Positions 9,825-20,306 of a DNA stretch of 64,000 bases are shown here, in pieces. This DNA comes from Candidatus Endolissoclinum faulkneri L2. GTDB taxonomy: Bacteria; Pseudomonadota; Alphaproteobacteria; Thalassobaculales; Thalassobaculaceae. The stretch is taken from contig NC_019566.1 in the NCBI RefSeq assembly GCF_000319385.1, positions 163,014 through 227,013 of the forward strand, in the 5' to 3' direction. Position numbers and translations under genes: made by a program. A model generated the notes under the pieces. The model worked only from the letters and a program-made list of their open reading frames with translations. It searched no databases and was not told the DNA's origin. How positions within the stretch are numbered: position 1 is the first letter of the stretch; every line of letters begins with the position of its first letter.

Positions 9825-12140
9825 TTAACTGTTTTTCCTATCTACTGCTATCCAAGGCTTGATAGTCCGCGGTGGAAATGCCCATGTTGGAGTTTCATTA
9901 TCTAGGCTGAGATTAGGATTAAAATATGGATCATAATCAAGTATCTTACCCCATTGATTTTGCATCCATTGCTTTTCGCTACAAAAACGTTTTTGTTTTT
10001 TTATATTGTCCTCAAAACCACGTGACGCAGATTCGTGATGATATAGCTCAGCATAAGGAGTAACTAGGATGCGATACCCAGCATCGCGAATTTTTAAACA
10101 CAAATCCACGTCATTAAACGCTACTTTTAAATTTTTCTCATTCATTCCACCGATTTGCTTATATATACTATGAGTCGTTAATAGACATGCTCCTGTTACG
10201 GCAGTAACATTGTGGATTATCTGAGCTCTATTGAAATAGCCTGGAGCTGCGCGTGGCAAATGTTTATTAAAATGTCCTGCTACACCACCAATACCAGTAG
10301 TTACACCGATATGTTGTATTGTATCATCGGGATAGTAAAGTTTAGCTCCGACTGCGCCAATGTCAGGCAGTTGAATCTGTCTAATCATTTCTTCTAACCA
10401 TTCTTTATTTATTGGCTCAACGTCGTTATTCAACAGCAATATTAGTGGGCCACTTGATTTGCTTACTGCAAGATTATTCAAACGCGAGAAGTTGAATGGT
10501 TCTTCATTTTGAAGAATAGTTATTCGCGTATCTTTTTTTATCTCGGCTAAATATCTAAGTGTACTTTCCTGCTTAGACTTATTATTAACAATAATTAAGT
10601 CCCAATTTTTATAACTAGTTTTATTTAACAGACCTTCTATTAATACGCGCATCATATCTACCCTGTCACGAGTCAGAACAATGATGCTTATATGTGGTTT
10701 CTGGGTAGGTAAAGCCGGAACTACACGATGACTAAGGCCATCAATACCGGGAATTACTTTTGCTTTTATGCCACAGCGCTCCATATGCTCCATTATCGCT
10801 TTCCGGGCCGCTTTACAATGATGTGGCTTTGCATAGCAATTTAGTGCTACGCTGCCTGTAATTGCGCGCCAGTGATATAACACTATTGGAATATGTCTTA
10901 TTCTATTTGGATTAGTTAATTCTAACACTCTAAATGCCATGTCGTAGTCTTGGCTACCCTCGAAGCCTTTACGAAATTGTCCAGCTTTTTGTACCAATGA
11001 TCGGCGATAAGCTACTAAGTGATTAATCATGTTTTGTGAGAGGAATAGTTCAGGCGACCATTCAGGCTTAAAGTATGGATCAAATACCTGCCCATTTTCA
11101 TCGATCTTATCCTCATCTGAATATATGATATCAGCTTCTGAATCGTCCTCTAGACTGGCTGCTATACGATATAGCGCATCAATAGTTAGCTCGTCATCAT
11201 GATCGAGCAGAACTATCCATTCGGCAGTAGCTAAAGCTAAAGCGGAATTACTTGCGACTGATATATTGCCATTAAACTCGCGAAAGGTGATTTTAATACG
11301 TCTATCACCAGCAGCATATTGTTTTAATATCGATCTAATTTCTGGATTTTTAGAAGCATCGTCAGCGATACAAAGTTCCCATGTCTCATAAAGTTGTGCT
11401 TTTACGCTGTTAATCGCTTTTTTTAGTAGAGCTGGAGGAGTATCGTATGTTGGCATTATTATTGAAAAAATTGGTTTATTTTTCATACGCAAAATATGCG
11501 CAAGGATAGCATTTTTTTCGGAGTTTGTTAAACTATAGAATGTACTACGCCAAGCAGAATATGTTACGTTAGGAGTTAACAGTTTTTTTATCAGATATTT
11601 TTTTAATCCTAATATGTTTCCTCGTTGTAGTTTTTGAATTATTGTTCGAATGCTATGACAAGAATAGGCCCTGTACGCTAGTACTAGCAAAAGTTCCATA
11701 CGGCTAATTTCACGTGCTCTAATTGCAGTCTTTAAAAAATAATCTTTTCCGTTAAGCGAAATAATACACAAGTTTAGCACTTTATCTGGTAGGCGTACAA
11801 AGCATGTAACATAGGTTTTACTACAGTCCACGAATAAATTTTTGCAATTAATTTTCGTCATGCTAGAGCCATCGTCCGCTACTAGATACTGAATAAAGAA
11901 ATTTTTTTCATTTTCAAGGTTATAAGTTAGTTTTACCCAACCAGCAGGCATTCGATTTTTGTTGGAACGCAAGACTATCGTTGGAGAATTATCTGTTAAC
12001 TCACATACATCTCCACATGCGTATTTGCCTTTGCACTTATTTTTTGCTGTTAGAATGTATGTGGTTTGAAATACAAATTGGCTGATTAATATTTTCGCTT
12101 CTTGCAAGATAAGTGCAACAGTATACTTGCTTAGTAGCAT
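9825..12140 (-). CDS. Tandem-domain family 2 glycosyltransferase
   Basis: A 771-residue protein with two GT-A fold domains. Domain 1 (about 223-450) begins PIFSIIMPTYDTPP and has DHDD (313-316) as its metal-binding DxD motif plus GSQDYD (395-400). Domain 2 (about 481-720) begins PHISIIVLTRDR and has NNDVE (571-575) and a late NDVDLC element. Such two-domain enzymes add alternating sugars to O-antigen, capsule or S-layer glycans using nucleotide sugars; the sugar cannot be told. The first 150 residues are a beta-rich, cysteine-containing segment I do not recognise. Nearby sulfotransferase-like and GT39 genes on the same strand support a surface-glycan role. Confidence 0.88.
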   Translation of the reverse strand: MLLSKYTVALILQEAKILISQFVFQTTYILTAKNKCKGKYACGDVCELTDNSPTIVLRSNKNRMPAGWVKLTYNLENEKNFFIQYLVADDGSSMTKINCKNLFVDCSKTYVTCFVRLPDKVLNLCIISLNGKDYFLKTAIRAREISRMELLLVLAYRAYSCHSIRTIIQKLQRGNILGLKKYLIKKLLTPNVTYSAWRSTFYSLTNSEKNAILAHILRMKNKPIFSIIMPTYDTPPALLKKAINSVKAQLYETWELCIADDASKNPEIRSILKQYAAGDRRIKITFREFNGNISVASNSALALATAEWIVLLDHDDELTIDALYRIAASLEDDSEADIIYSDEDKIDENGQVFDPYFKPEWSPELFLSQNMINHLVAYRRSLVQKAGQFRKGFEGSQDYDMAFRVLELTNPNRIRHIPIVLYHWRAITGSVALNCYAKPHHCKAARKAIMEHMERCGIKAKVIPGIDGLSHRVVPALPTQKPHISIIVLTRDRVDMMRVLIEGLLNKTSYKNWDLIIVNNKSKQESTLRYLAEIKKDTRITILQNEEPFNFSRLNNLAVSKSSGPLILLLNNDVEPINKEWLEEMIRQIQLPDIGAVGAKLYYPDDTIQHIGVTTGIGGVAGHFNKHLPRAAPGYFNRAQIIHNVTAVTGACLLTTHSIYKQIGGMNEKNLKVAFNDVDLCLKIRDAGYRILVTPYAELYHHESASRGFEDNIKKQKRFCSEKQWMQNQWGKILDYDPYFNPNLSLDNETPTWAFPPRTIKPWIAVDRKNS

Positions 12141-12489
12141 TATTTATTTTATAGCCTATAGTAGTCTGTACTGAAATTTATAAACATAATCATATCGTTT
12201 TTTAGATAACTTCTAAAGTTAAATGTATAACTTTTACGAAGCTATATTATGCTCATTGGTTATTTGTTGTTTTCTGAGATTTTTTAAACTTTCTTATCGA
12301 ATTCACTCATAATTATTGTTTCAATGTGAAAAGTATGATTGCATTTTACAAATTTAATGATTAAATTACCAAAGATCTTTTGGATACTTAGCTTATATTG
12401 TATAATGGGTAAAGAAAACATTTATATTTCTAAATACTAAGCTGTTATCATATTTACTGTTGAAAGTTAACAAAAGAATAAATTTTTTG
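12141..12489. other. 349-bp gene-free spacer
   Basis: AT-rich DNA between the glycosyltransferase and sulfotransferase-like genes. I see no coding sequence and no clear terminator or promoter. Confidence 0.55.
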
Positions 12490-13392
12490 TTAAAAAACTA
12501 CTGTAGCACAATTTATTTCCTCTTGGATTTTTTGAATACTTGCTAAGTAACTAGTGCTATTATTATTATTTATTAGCCTTATAGTATTATATACTTTTTC
12601 AATCCAATTAGTTAATTTTAGTTCGATATTAAATTTTTTATTATCCATAGTGTGATGACGCAGTTTTTTATCAAGAAAAGTTTCTATTTTGTCTGTTGCT
12701 TTGTCTATTTGGCAAATCAAACCCAAATTCAACTCGCTGTCAATTCGCTTAATTTCATTACGCCAATTAACCAACATTTGATCAAAACTAGTCCAAGATT
12801 GTCTTATCCCATCGCTTGCACATAATGCTTCAGTCTGATACCTCAATAATAGCATTAATGCTTGTTCGTATGGCATCTTGTCGCGGCATTTAAGAGAGCA
12901 AGCAATTTCCAAGGGATGACGAAGCATGTGCAAAACTGTTATTCGTGTTTTGAGCGTAGCTAACATTTTGCGCCATAAGGGCAGTAAGCGACACATGCGC
13001 GGATCTTTTATCCCCCATAAATTGGTTGTATTAAACTCATTATATATAATTGATTCTAGGTCGTTGCGCGCATCATCAGTAACAGAATATTCAAGCCAAC
13101 CCGATGGCATTTTTCGTATATCATCCCAGCGCATGTCAAGATCATTCAATAGTTTATCATGACGCTCGACTATTTTTCTATGTTCCCAAAAACCACGCTC
13201 GTTGTTATCTTTAGCGGCTTCCATTAAGTCCGTACCTAAGTTAACCCCAAGGAGATTGATAACTCGGGTGAGTGCTGATGTTCCACTGCGGTGCATTCCT
13301 AGTATAATAACAGCTGTTCGCTGTGGTTCGTATTGTAGGCGAATATTTGTATTTTCTTTTTTATCGTCAAGATAATAACTTTTTTTAGGCAT
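12490..13392 (-). CDS. Sulfotransferase-family P-loop protein
   Basis: A 300-residue protein whose N-terminal part carries the phosphosulfate-binding P-loop GMHRSGTS (residues 32-39) after a hydrophobic strand. It is followed by the NNERGFWEH and IKDPRMCRLLPLW segments typical of bacterial sulfotransferases, and a LRHPLEIACSL element resembling the 3'-phosphate-binding region. Members transfer sulfate from PAPS to a hydroxyl or amine, often on a polysaccharide; the acceptor here is unknown. The start is ATG at 13392. Between two glycosyltransferase genes on the same strand, it most likely modifies the same surface glycan. No PAPS-making genes are in the window. Confidence 0.8.
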   Translation of the reverse strand: MPKKSYYLDDKKENTNIRLQYEPQRTAVIILGMHRSGTSALTRVINLLGVNLGTDLMEAAKDNNERGFWEHRKIVERHDKLLNDLDMRWDDIRKMPSGWLEYSVTDDARNDLESIIYNEFNTTNLWGIKDPRMCRLLPLWRKMLATLKTRITVLHMLRHPLEIACSLKCRDKMPYEQALMLLLRYQTEALCASDGIRQSWTSFDQMLVNWRNEIKRIDSELNLGLICQIDKATDKIETFLDKKLRHHTMDNKKFNIELKLTNWIEKVYNTIRLINNNNSTSYLASIQKIQEEINCATVVF

Positions 13393-14737
13393 CTGATATC
13401 CAAAACTATGTGCTAATTACTTATGACGTAAGATTAGTAATATATTATTATTGAGTAATTAATTTATTATATTGAGTACTTAATTAGTTAGCATTAATAT
13501 TCTAGTAAATAGATTAATGATGTTAAATTTTTAAATGCTTGGATAATCAATTTAAAAAAAATTTTTATGGTTATGGGCTTTTAGTTAGGTTGTAGTCATT
13601 TAAAAATATAGTACGCTTTAATTTAGCTTTTTAGAATTGCTTGATTGTGTATGCTAAATCAAGATAGTATTTAGTCCATTGTTGAGTTTTTTTAATTTTA
13701 TTAACACTAAAATAGCATAAAGGCATGTATGTGGATCATAAATTATTACAAGATAGACTACTCTTTTGCTATTCTTTTTGATTATCAAAAATAAGGTATG
13801 CTACCTGCGTATTTAACTAGGTGCATATTAGATCTTGAGAAAAAATCATAAATTTATCTTCATACTTATTATGTGTGATTGCGAAGTTTGTTTGCTAAGT
13901 TGAAAAAAACAATTAGGATAATCAGTAGATAGTCAATTACTGAATGTATTACAGTTTTTTAATGAAGTTTAAGCTTATTTGATCTGCATCCATTCACGAT
14001 CACTCATTGAGTGTATTAGTGATTTGCCATGTATCTCAGCATGCTAGAAATAGATAATCCAACAGCAGTACAGCATAGTTTTATTATCGAAGAAGGAAAG
14101 AGATTTGTTTATAGCATTAAATTATTATTATGTCATAGATAAGAAAATATCTATTATTAACAAAATAATCTCAATATAAAAATAATGCTACATCTTTGGA
14201 TAATAATATAACATCGTTTGTTTTCTATCAAAAAATTATTAGTATTAGCATTAGCTAGATAAACAGTCACTTAATCTATTTTGGTGATTTTTCTGATGTA
14301 ATGATTTACGATTGCGGTCTTTAACATCTGCTTATTTATCGAATATTGCTCAGTGAATCGTTGAATCTATTATTAATATATTATTCCTAGATTAAACGTA
14401 ATTGCTATTCGGGAATAGCAATTACGTTTTCAGTTATTACCTGGTGATTTGTTTTTATGTCTTTGAAAGTCGATGATTGGTTATATATCTAAGTAGATTT
14501 TATTTTTTGCATGTAGAAAGCCTATATAAAACTAATTTAGCATCATTTTAAGCAAAAGGATTTTACGTTGATCTCAAATTATTTTACAAAGGTTTCATAA
14601 CCTGAACATAATTATACCAATGCCTTTATTTTATAAAAGTTTAATTGCACTATAGAGTATTTCAAGACGATAACGTATCGTCTATCAAGGGTTGATAAAA
14701 AAACAAGAGTTAAGGACGTTCTTATTGATTTTATCCT
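13393..14737. other. 1.3-kb gene-free spacer
   Basis: No credible gene. A perfect 17-bp inverted repeat at 14394-14429 is the only structured element I see. The rest is AT-rich with dense stops. Confidence 0.6.
14394..14429 (-). terminator. 17-bp inverted repeat downstream of GT39 gene
   Basis: AAACGTAATTGCTATTC (14394-14410) and GAATAGCAATTACGTTT (14413-14429) are exact reverse complements. In practice this folds as a 16-bp stem with a CGGG tetraloop. Each strand's 3' arm ends in a short T-run. It lies about 310 bases past the stop of the minus-strand GT39 gene, so it could be a distant bidirectional terminator. Confidence 0.45.
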
Positions 14738-16234
14738 TTAATTTTTTGATACAAACCAAATCCTAAGCTTTTTAGTGCAACCAAATCTGGTGATAGATAT
14801 TCTCCGGATATTTTTTTTTATGTCAAAATAGTTTAGTATAGAACTAATGTCTTCCTGAGTGCTTAATATTAGCATTCGGTTTTTTGCTGTTGGAATATAC
14901 GATGCTATTAATTCATATTGATTATCTGGATGCTGATTCCAATCCCATATATAAACTGCTCGTTTACCTGGGTGTGATTTGCTGATACTAAGCTGATCAC
15001 GCATGTAATAAAGAAGTAATGACATGCTGATCTGATCAGTCATAAGAATGGGTAAATCTGGATTAGTAATAATCTCCAATCGAGACGTTTCTGCTATCTG
15101 TTCCCAACCAGTCAGACGCAAAAAATATTGATCTATAAAGGAAATACGTATTTTTGGCCAGCTGGCTAAAATTATTGACAAAGCAACGCTAACAAATAGA
15201 TGAGGTATTATCAATAGGTAATTAACCCAGCGCCTTGATAAAGATACTAGCCAAAGGGCAACAAGAATCGTGGCTGTGGGATATGTTGTTATTGCCCATT
15301 TAGCGTTAGCTTGAAATAGAAATGCTTGTATCGTACTTATCACTAGTGGTGGTATAGCAAAAGATAGAAGGAACTGCTCTTCTTGGGTAAGTCTTGCACG
15401 AATGCATAGGATAATTCGCCAAGCAAATATTATAAACGATATAGGACCAAATACACCAATCTGTTCAATTATAAATTGAAACGAATAAGATACGTGGAAT
15501 TTTTGTGAAGGAGTATTATTTAGGTTTGCATCATCTCCAATATGGGCGATGATAGGAAAATGTTTGGTTGCATTCCAGTAAATATTGGGAAATATTATTA
15601 ATAACGTTAATAATATAACCATTAGACCGCGTAAATTAAACAAGATCCATCGGTCGCGTGGACTTAGGATTATTTGTAGAGCAATACCAAAAAATATGTA
15701 TACCATATCATACTGGGCTAGCATACCAATGCCTATCGACCAACCGGTCGCGATTGCGAAAGCCCATGCTCGATTATTAAGTAAATAACGATAAAATATT
15801 ATTGCTAACGTCCAACAAAACAAAAGAGGTACATCAGTGGAAAAAATTAAGCTAGAAAATCCGACAGATGGTAGTGTGATCCAGATTATTGTCGACCACA
15901 TAGCGACTCGATTATCTGCTACCACTTTTCCAAGCCAGAAGAGTGCTAGTGCAGTACCAGCGTGTAGTATTGGGGATAATACTCGTACGCATGCCTCACC
16001 GTTTCCACAAGTATTAGTGCTAGCTGCAATAAGCCATGCAATTAATGGTGGTTTGGCGAAATAACCAAGATCTAAATCTTGTGCCCAAGTCCAATATTGC
16101 GCTTCATCTTCATAAAGTTCCAAATCAGTAAATGCGTTTGCATACAGTCGTAGAGCGGTTAGGCTGATAACGCAAATTAATACAGTTTGCAGATAGGTTA
16201 ATTTGCTAAATAATAGTTTGATGGTTGAAATCAT
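14738..16234 (-). CDS. Membrane glycosyltransferase, GT39/ArnT-like (PMT_2)
   Basis: A 498-residue protein with about ten or more hydrophobic segments. The first periplasmic loop has EDEAQYW (residues 42-48), carrying the catalytic acidic residue of GT-C enzymes, followed by GYFAKPPLIAW (57-67). This is the signature of the ArnT/PMT_2 group. These enzymes transfer a sugar from an undecaprenyl- or dolichyl-phosphate carrier to lipid A, glycans or proteins on the outer face of the inner membrane. The donor and acceptor cannot be read from sequence. The start is ATG at 16234. It probably belongs with the surface-glycan genes to its left. Confidence 0.85.
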   Translation of the reverse strand: MISTIKLLFSKLTYLQTVLICVISLTALRLYANAFTDLELYEDEAQYWTWAQDLDLGYFAKPPLIAWLIAASTNTCGNGEACVRVLSPILHAGTALALFWLGKVVADNRVAMWSTIIWITLPSVGFSSLIFSTDVPLLFCWTLAIIFYRYLLNNRAWAFAIATGWSIGIGMLAQYDMVYIFFGIALQIILSPRDRWILFNLRGLMVILLTLLIIFPNIYWNATKHFPIIAHIGDDANLNNTPSQKFHVSYSFQFIIEQIGVFGPISFIIFAWRIILCIRARLTQEEQFLLSFAIPPLVISTIQAFLFQANAKWAITTYPTATILVALWLVSLSRRWVNYLLIIPHLFVSVALSIILASWPKIRISFIDQYFLRLTGWEQIAETSRLEIITNPDLPILMTDQISMSLLLYYMRDQLSISKSHPGKRAVYIWDWNQHPDNQYELIASYIPTAKNRMLILSTQEDISSILNYFDIKKNIRRISITRFGCTKKLRIWFVSKN

Positions 16235-18071
16235 TACTTTTAGCAGTAAGGTGGATTAAGTATTTTTAATAGCATTATGCTTTTCATAGCTTTGGATATG
16301 TAGATTAATGCTATGAATAAACTGTTTAACAAATTCTTATTATTTTTTATTTAAAATGAGATGGAAAGTTTACTAAAACTACAGTAATACATTGAATTAT
16401 ATAGTTAAAACTATGAATACAAAATTTCATTTCTCCAGGTATCGTATTTTTTAACTAATTTTGACTGAAATAGGTTATATTTTTGCAAATAATTCTTGCA
16501 CTGCACTAATTTATAAAATCTCATGTCTTTCTGATAATTTCACGAGAAAATGTTTTCAATTAGGCGATATGTTGACATAATATATTCTTGTGCTTTATCA
16601 ACAAATTAAGGTAATCATATTATTAAATAGAGCTTGTATTGTATCATGTGATTTTGCAGAGCTTAAGATAATTGTACTAAGATTTCAGAATTAATAATTT
16701 TTTAGATTAAAATAGAAGATATACGATATAATAAGATACGATTTATAGCTATTAATTAAATAAAATGTTTTTTTTGTTTTGTTAGAGTATTTTTTTTATG
16801 TTTTCAGTTAATACAGCTTTTCACGCTATTTAAAATGATCTCTTACTTGTTAAGACAATTACGCAAAAAAATAATTGATTGTGATCTTACTTATAGCTCT
16901 TGCATCTAATAGATAGGGATCAGCCTGATTTTTTTGTTTGAAGTTTTATTGATAAGTTTGTCAACTATTTTTGTAGATAACTTTGATATAAGTGCCTTTT
17001 TTAATCATGTACCACAAGCAAATGATTGACAGAAATCATATCTTATAATGGATTGGATCAATTAGCAAACTTTGTTCTTAAGTGATACGTAGCTAAGGAT
17101 ATATTTATTTATCTGTAGCAGAAGATTAGAAGAGAAATAATTTTTGGGACTAATTCAACAACATATATCTAATTTTATTATAGTTAATTTTGATAAATAC
17201 TCTTCATGCTAGTAGCATAGGTATTCAGTTGTGAATAGTACAATATTTATTTATGATTGAACTTTTTATTGAATCTTAAGGATCGCTTGTTCACTTCAAA
17301 ATTGGAAATCTCTCTAATAGAGGATTTTGCATATCTATACTTTTAGCGTGCTATGTTATTATTAAATATAATGACTGGTTTCGTCGAATAACTTGGTTTA
17401 AAGTAAAATTAATTTATTGATTCACTAAAGAAAGTATTAAAATTAATTATCAGTACTGATTCTAAGTGCTTTTTCTCTTATTTAAACAGCTAAGTAAAAG
17501 AGAAGCGAATCTTTGCTAATGGGTAATAGGCTTTAGATTAATTATGATAAACTTATTACCAGTGAGTGAAGAATTAATTAATTTAAGTATATTTCTTAAT
17601 ATTAATTGCTTAATCATCTACAGAATATTTAGATTGCAGCTAAAATTAATTCTTCCTAGCAGAAGATTTTTGCTTCAGCTTGAAAATTTAACTTTTTCGC
17701 AGATAGATTATTTTAAACTTTTTTTCCTAAAATAGGGTTTAAATTGTAAAATATCGTAGCTTGTTATTAAGTAACAGTTTTTGCTTTTTATTGTACAAAC
17801 ATCTCTGCTGTGGAGATGATTTTTTATTAAAAATACTCTATTGTTGCAAGTTAGATTAAATACGTCTTTTTGTATTATAAAATAACTCTTAAATATTTTA
17901 AATTAAATTATTCTATATCGTGCGTTGTAAAGTTCACCTGTTTAGGCTTATCACTTTTCTAAAGTGAATTTGCCTAATTCTTTCTTAGAAAAAATGTTAT
18001 TTGTTTTATCGTTCGTAGAATTTTGTCGAAAAGATGATTACTCATAATACACTTATAAATATTAAACATAT
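16235..18071. other. 1.8-kb gene-free spacer
   Basis: The longest open frame (17544-17735, plus strand) is leucine/isoleucine-rich low-complexity sequence with no family resemblance and I do not count it. Inverted repeats sit at the right end near the thyX stop (17942-17977 and 18043-18087). Confidence 0.6.
17942..17977 (-). repeat. Two-part hairpin downstream of thyX
   Basis: TTAGGC (17942-17947) pairs with GCCTAA (17972-17977). Inside it TCACTTT (17951-17957) pairs with AAAGTGA (17961-17967) around a 3-base loop, the two stems being separated by a TTA/ATTT internal loop. It lies about 95 bases past the thyX stop and could be part of its 3' end structure. Confidence 0.5.
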
Positions 18072-18087
18072 TTATAAGTGTATTATG
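18043..18087 (-). terminator. 20-bp perfect hairpin overlapping thyX 3' end
   Basis: CATAATACACTTATAAATAT (18043-18062) pairs exactly with 18068-18087 around a 5-base loop. One arm lies in the last codons and stop of thyX, so stem formation involves coding mRNA. No T-run follows on the minus strand. It may act in termination or mRNA end protection. Confidence 0.55.
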
Positions 18088-19367
18088 TTTTGCATACCTC
18101 GTTTAACGTCGAGTGTATTTTTTTCTAAATCGCAATGTAGCTGGATGAATGGAAACTCTGTTTTGATTGCTTTGTGTAAATGGTGAGCAACGAAGCGAAG
18201 ATTGGAGTGTACGGTTTTGCTTGAACGTAATTCTGCTACGTATACCATCTGCCGTAGATCATAAACTATTCGACAAGGAACTAGCAAGCCAAGTGGCAAA
18301 TAGTTTTGGCGTTCTTCTTCGGTAATCTCTAGCTTGTCTGAAGCTTTCCGCAAATTTATTATGCGTGGAGCGACCGATGCCATGGTAGATTCTGGTAAAT
18401 TATTTATATACCAAGGATGAAAGCCGTAAAACCAAGTTAGTAAAGGCATTTCACAATAACCGTTACGATGACGCTGAATATCACGAAAAGATCCAAAATC
18501 GAGTAAAAATCGGCACTCGAATGATGCGTATGACCCAACTATGCTTGGTAGTTGTTCGTATTTCGGTCTATTGGTAAAAATCTTTCGGTCTAATAAATCA
18601 ATAGCAGTACGATTAGCCTCACATGTATAGTCAAAATTTGGATAATTTTCTTCTTGTTTAAGATAATAAGTTTTTAGTTTAGATATCATTGCTCGATATG
18701 CAGATTGTTCTGGTCGATATTTCTGACTAAACGATACGGGATACTTTTTCTTTAGTTCTGTGAGAATCATTGCCGCTGTTTCACGGGTTTCAGACAAAGG
18801 ATGTAGAGAAAGATTGCGTAAATGGTCAGCTGCTTGGCGCAAATTAGTTGTCCACGAAAGTTGGGATTTGACTCCAGCTGGAAGAAATCCTCGCGAAATA
18901 TCAAATGCTCGTGCTTCAAGGGTTTTTTTCCATATTTCTATTTTAACGCCATCTGGGCAGGGATAAGCGATAGTCAACTTTGCTAGGATAGCTGAATGAA
19001 CTTGGGTATAAATCTCGAGCCATCCAGATATGATTGCTTTTGACTGTGATGTACCGACAGGGTCGTTATATCCATTAGTGGAAAAATTAATATAACGAGT
19101 AGATGTCTCTTGGCCAAAATACAATGGAGTATTTTGCACTGCTTTGCAGGTTAGAATGGAAACTTCTTCTATGAAGATTGTTGTGAAACCACAGTCCCCT
19201 ATTGATTCATGACCATAACCAACATAATATTCTTCCATAAATTTGCCAAATCCACGATCTTGGATACTGGCAAGATGTTCTATGACACTTGATGATGATC
19301 GGCTGTATAGCGCCTGAAGCATAGAATTCGCCTCTGGTTTTAGGCCGTCTTCGATCAAGATGCGCAT
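18072..19367 (-). CDS. thyX: Long FAD-dependent thymidylate synthase with two ThyX-like halves
   Basis: A 431-residue protein, longer than usual single-domain ThyX enzymes, which make dTMP from dUMP using methylene-THF and FAD. The first half (1 to about 212) has HES (53-55), QETSTRY (86-92) and a RGFLPAG...TTNLR...ETRE tail, all matching canonical ThyX. The RHR of the signature is replaced there by Asn-Thr-Pro (79-81). The second half (about 220-431) has RHR (299-301) but lacks the following Ser/Arg, and ends in a second ThyX-like tail (VAELRSS...HSNLRFVAHHL). The halves look complementary, as expected if active sites form between them. The start is ATG at 19367. Confidence 0.85.
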   Translation of the reverse strand: MRILIEDGLKPEANSMLQALYSRSSSSVIEHLASIQDRGFGKFMEEYYVGYGHESIGDCGFTTIFIEEVSILTCKAVQNTPLYFGQETSTRYINFSTNGYNDPVGTSQSKAIISGWLEIYTQVHSAILAKLTIAYPCPDGVKIEIWKKTLEARAFDISRGFLPAGVKSQLSWTTNLRQAADHLRNLSLHPLSETRETAAMILTELKKKYPVSFSQKYRPEQSAYRAMISKLKTYYLKQEENYPNFDYTCEANRTAIDLLDRKIFTNRPKYEQLPSIVGSYASFECRFLLDFGSFRDIQRHRNGYCEMPLLTWFYGFHPWYINNLPESTMASVAPRIINLRKASDKLEITEEERQNYLPLGLLVPCRIVYDLRQMVYVAELRSSKTVHSNLRFVAHHLHKAIKTEFPFIQLHCDLEKNTLDVKRGMQNIIHL

Positions 19368-20306
19368 TATTTATTTTCCTCTGTCCTTCCAGATTATTCT
19401 CAATTTTCTGCTTATTAACGTAATATTAAGTTCATTAATAAAGTTTTATGATATTTTATAGAATAGCTTATTTAAATTTTTTATAAAAATCGGCTTTATT
19501 ATTTAAAGCAGTAAGGCCTAATCACAGCAGCTTTTTAATCTCGTGCTTGCATATTTTCTTAAATTGGAGATTTAATCACCGTATTTACAAAAGTAATAAA
19601 TAAAATCTTAGTTGTTATACTTAAGCTAATTTTAGGATTCATGTAGATAAAAATCATAAAGTTCTATTTTTTAGAAAATTATCGCTACTTAATAAAGTAA
19701 GTTTTGTTTCAAGATAAAAAATTCTATCTCTTTAAAATATTAGTTGCCATCAATTCTCTCTCGGAGAGTTTTGGTTTTATTACAAAGTTTACATTTTATG
19801 TAAATTAATTCTTGTGTGATTTATTTGTATTAATACTACTTGCAGTTTAATTTTACAATTAACAGCTTATCTTTTTGATAAGTGATTGATTTTGTTTAAG
19901 AAGACTATATGGTTTATAATACTATTTCCTTAATGAAATATGACAATGTTATAATTAATTAATCAAAATTCATATTATATTATATTGCCCTCGAATGAGG
20001 GAAATTTATTTTTACAGGAGAACGCTACTTGTTTCCTAACTATTTTGGCTTATTCGTAAACTTAAAATTTGTGAGCATTCTTTTTGTAAGGTAATGACGA
20101 TTTTTGTAATATGAATTGTTTCTTATTGATTTTCGATTGTTTGATAAACAATCCTGGGAATTTTTTATTTAGCAATACTGAGCCATCTGTTTTTTTTTAG
20201 AAAAAATTATATTTGTCCTGAGAATAAATGCATTTTTTTGTTTACTTAGAATTAAGTTGCTTAATAGCTTATTTTTATTAATCAATAGTGGAGAATATGT
20301 TTTATT
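19368..20306. other. 0.9-kb divergent spacer between thyX and hisA
   Basis: No gene recognised. In relatives hisH and often hisB sit directly upstream of hisA, but I find no trace of them here. Promoters for thyX and hisA must lie within, but I see no convincing paired hexamers. Confidence 0.55.

Noticed and set aside
17544..17735. 63-codon plus-strand open frame in a spacer
   Set aside because: Low-complexity Leu/Ile-rich translation, no ribosome-binding site and no family resemblance; expected by chance in AT-rich DNA.
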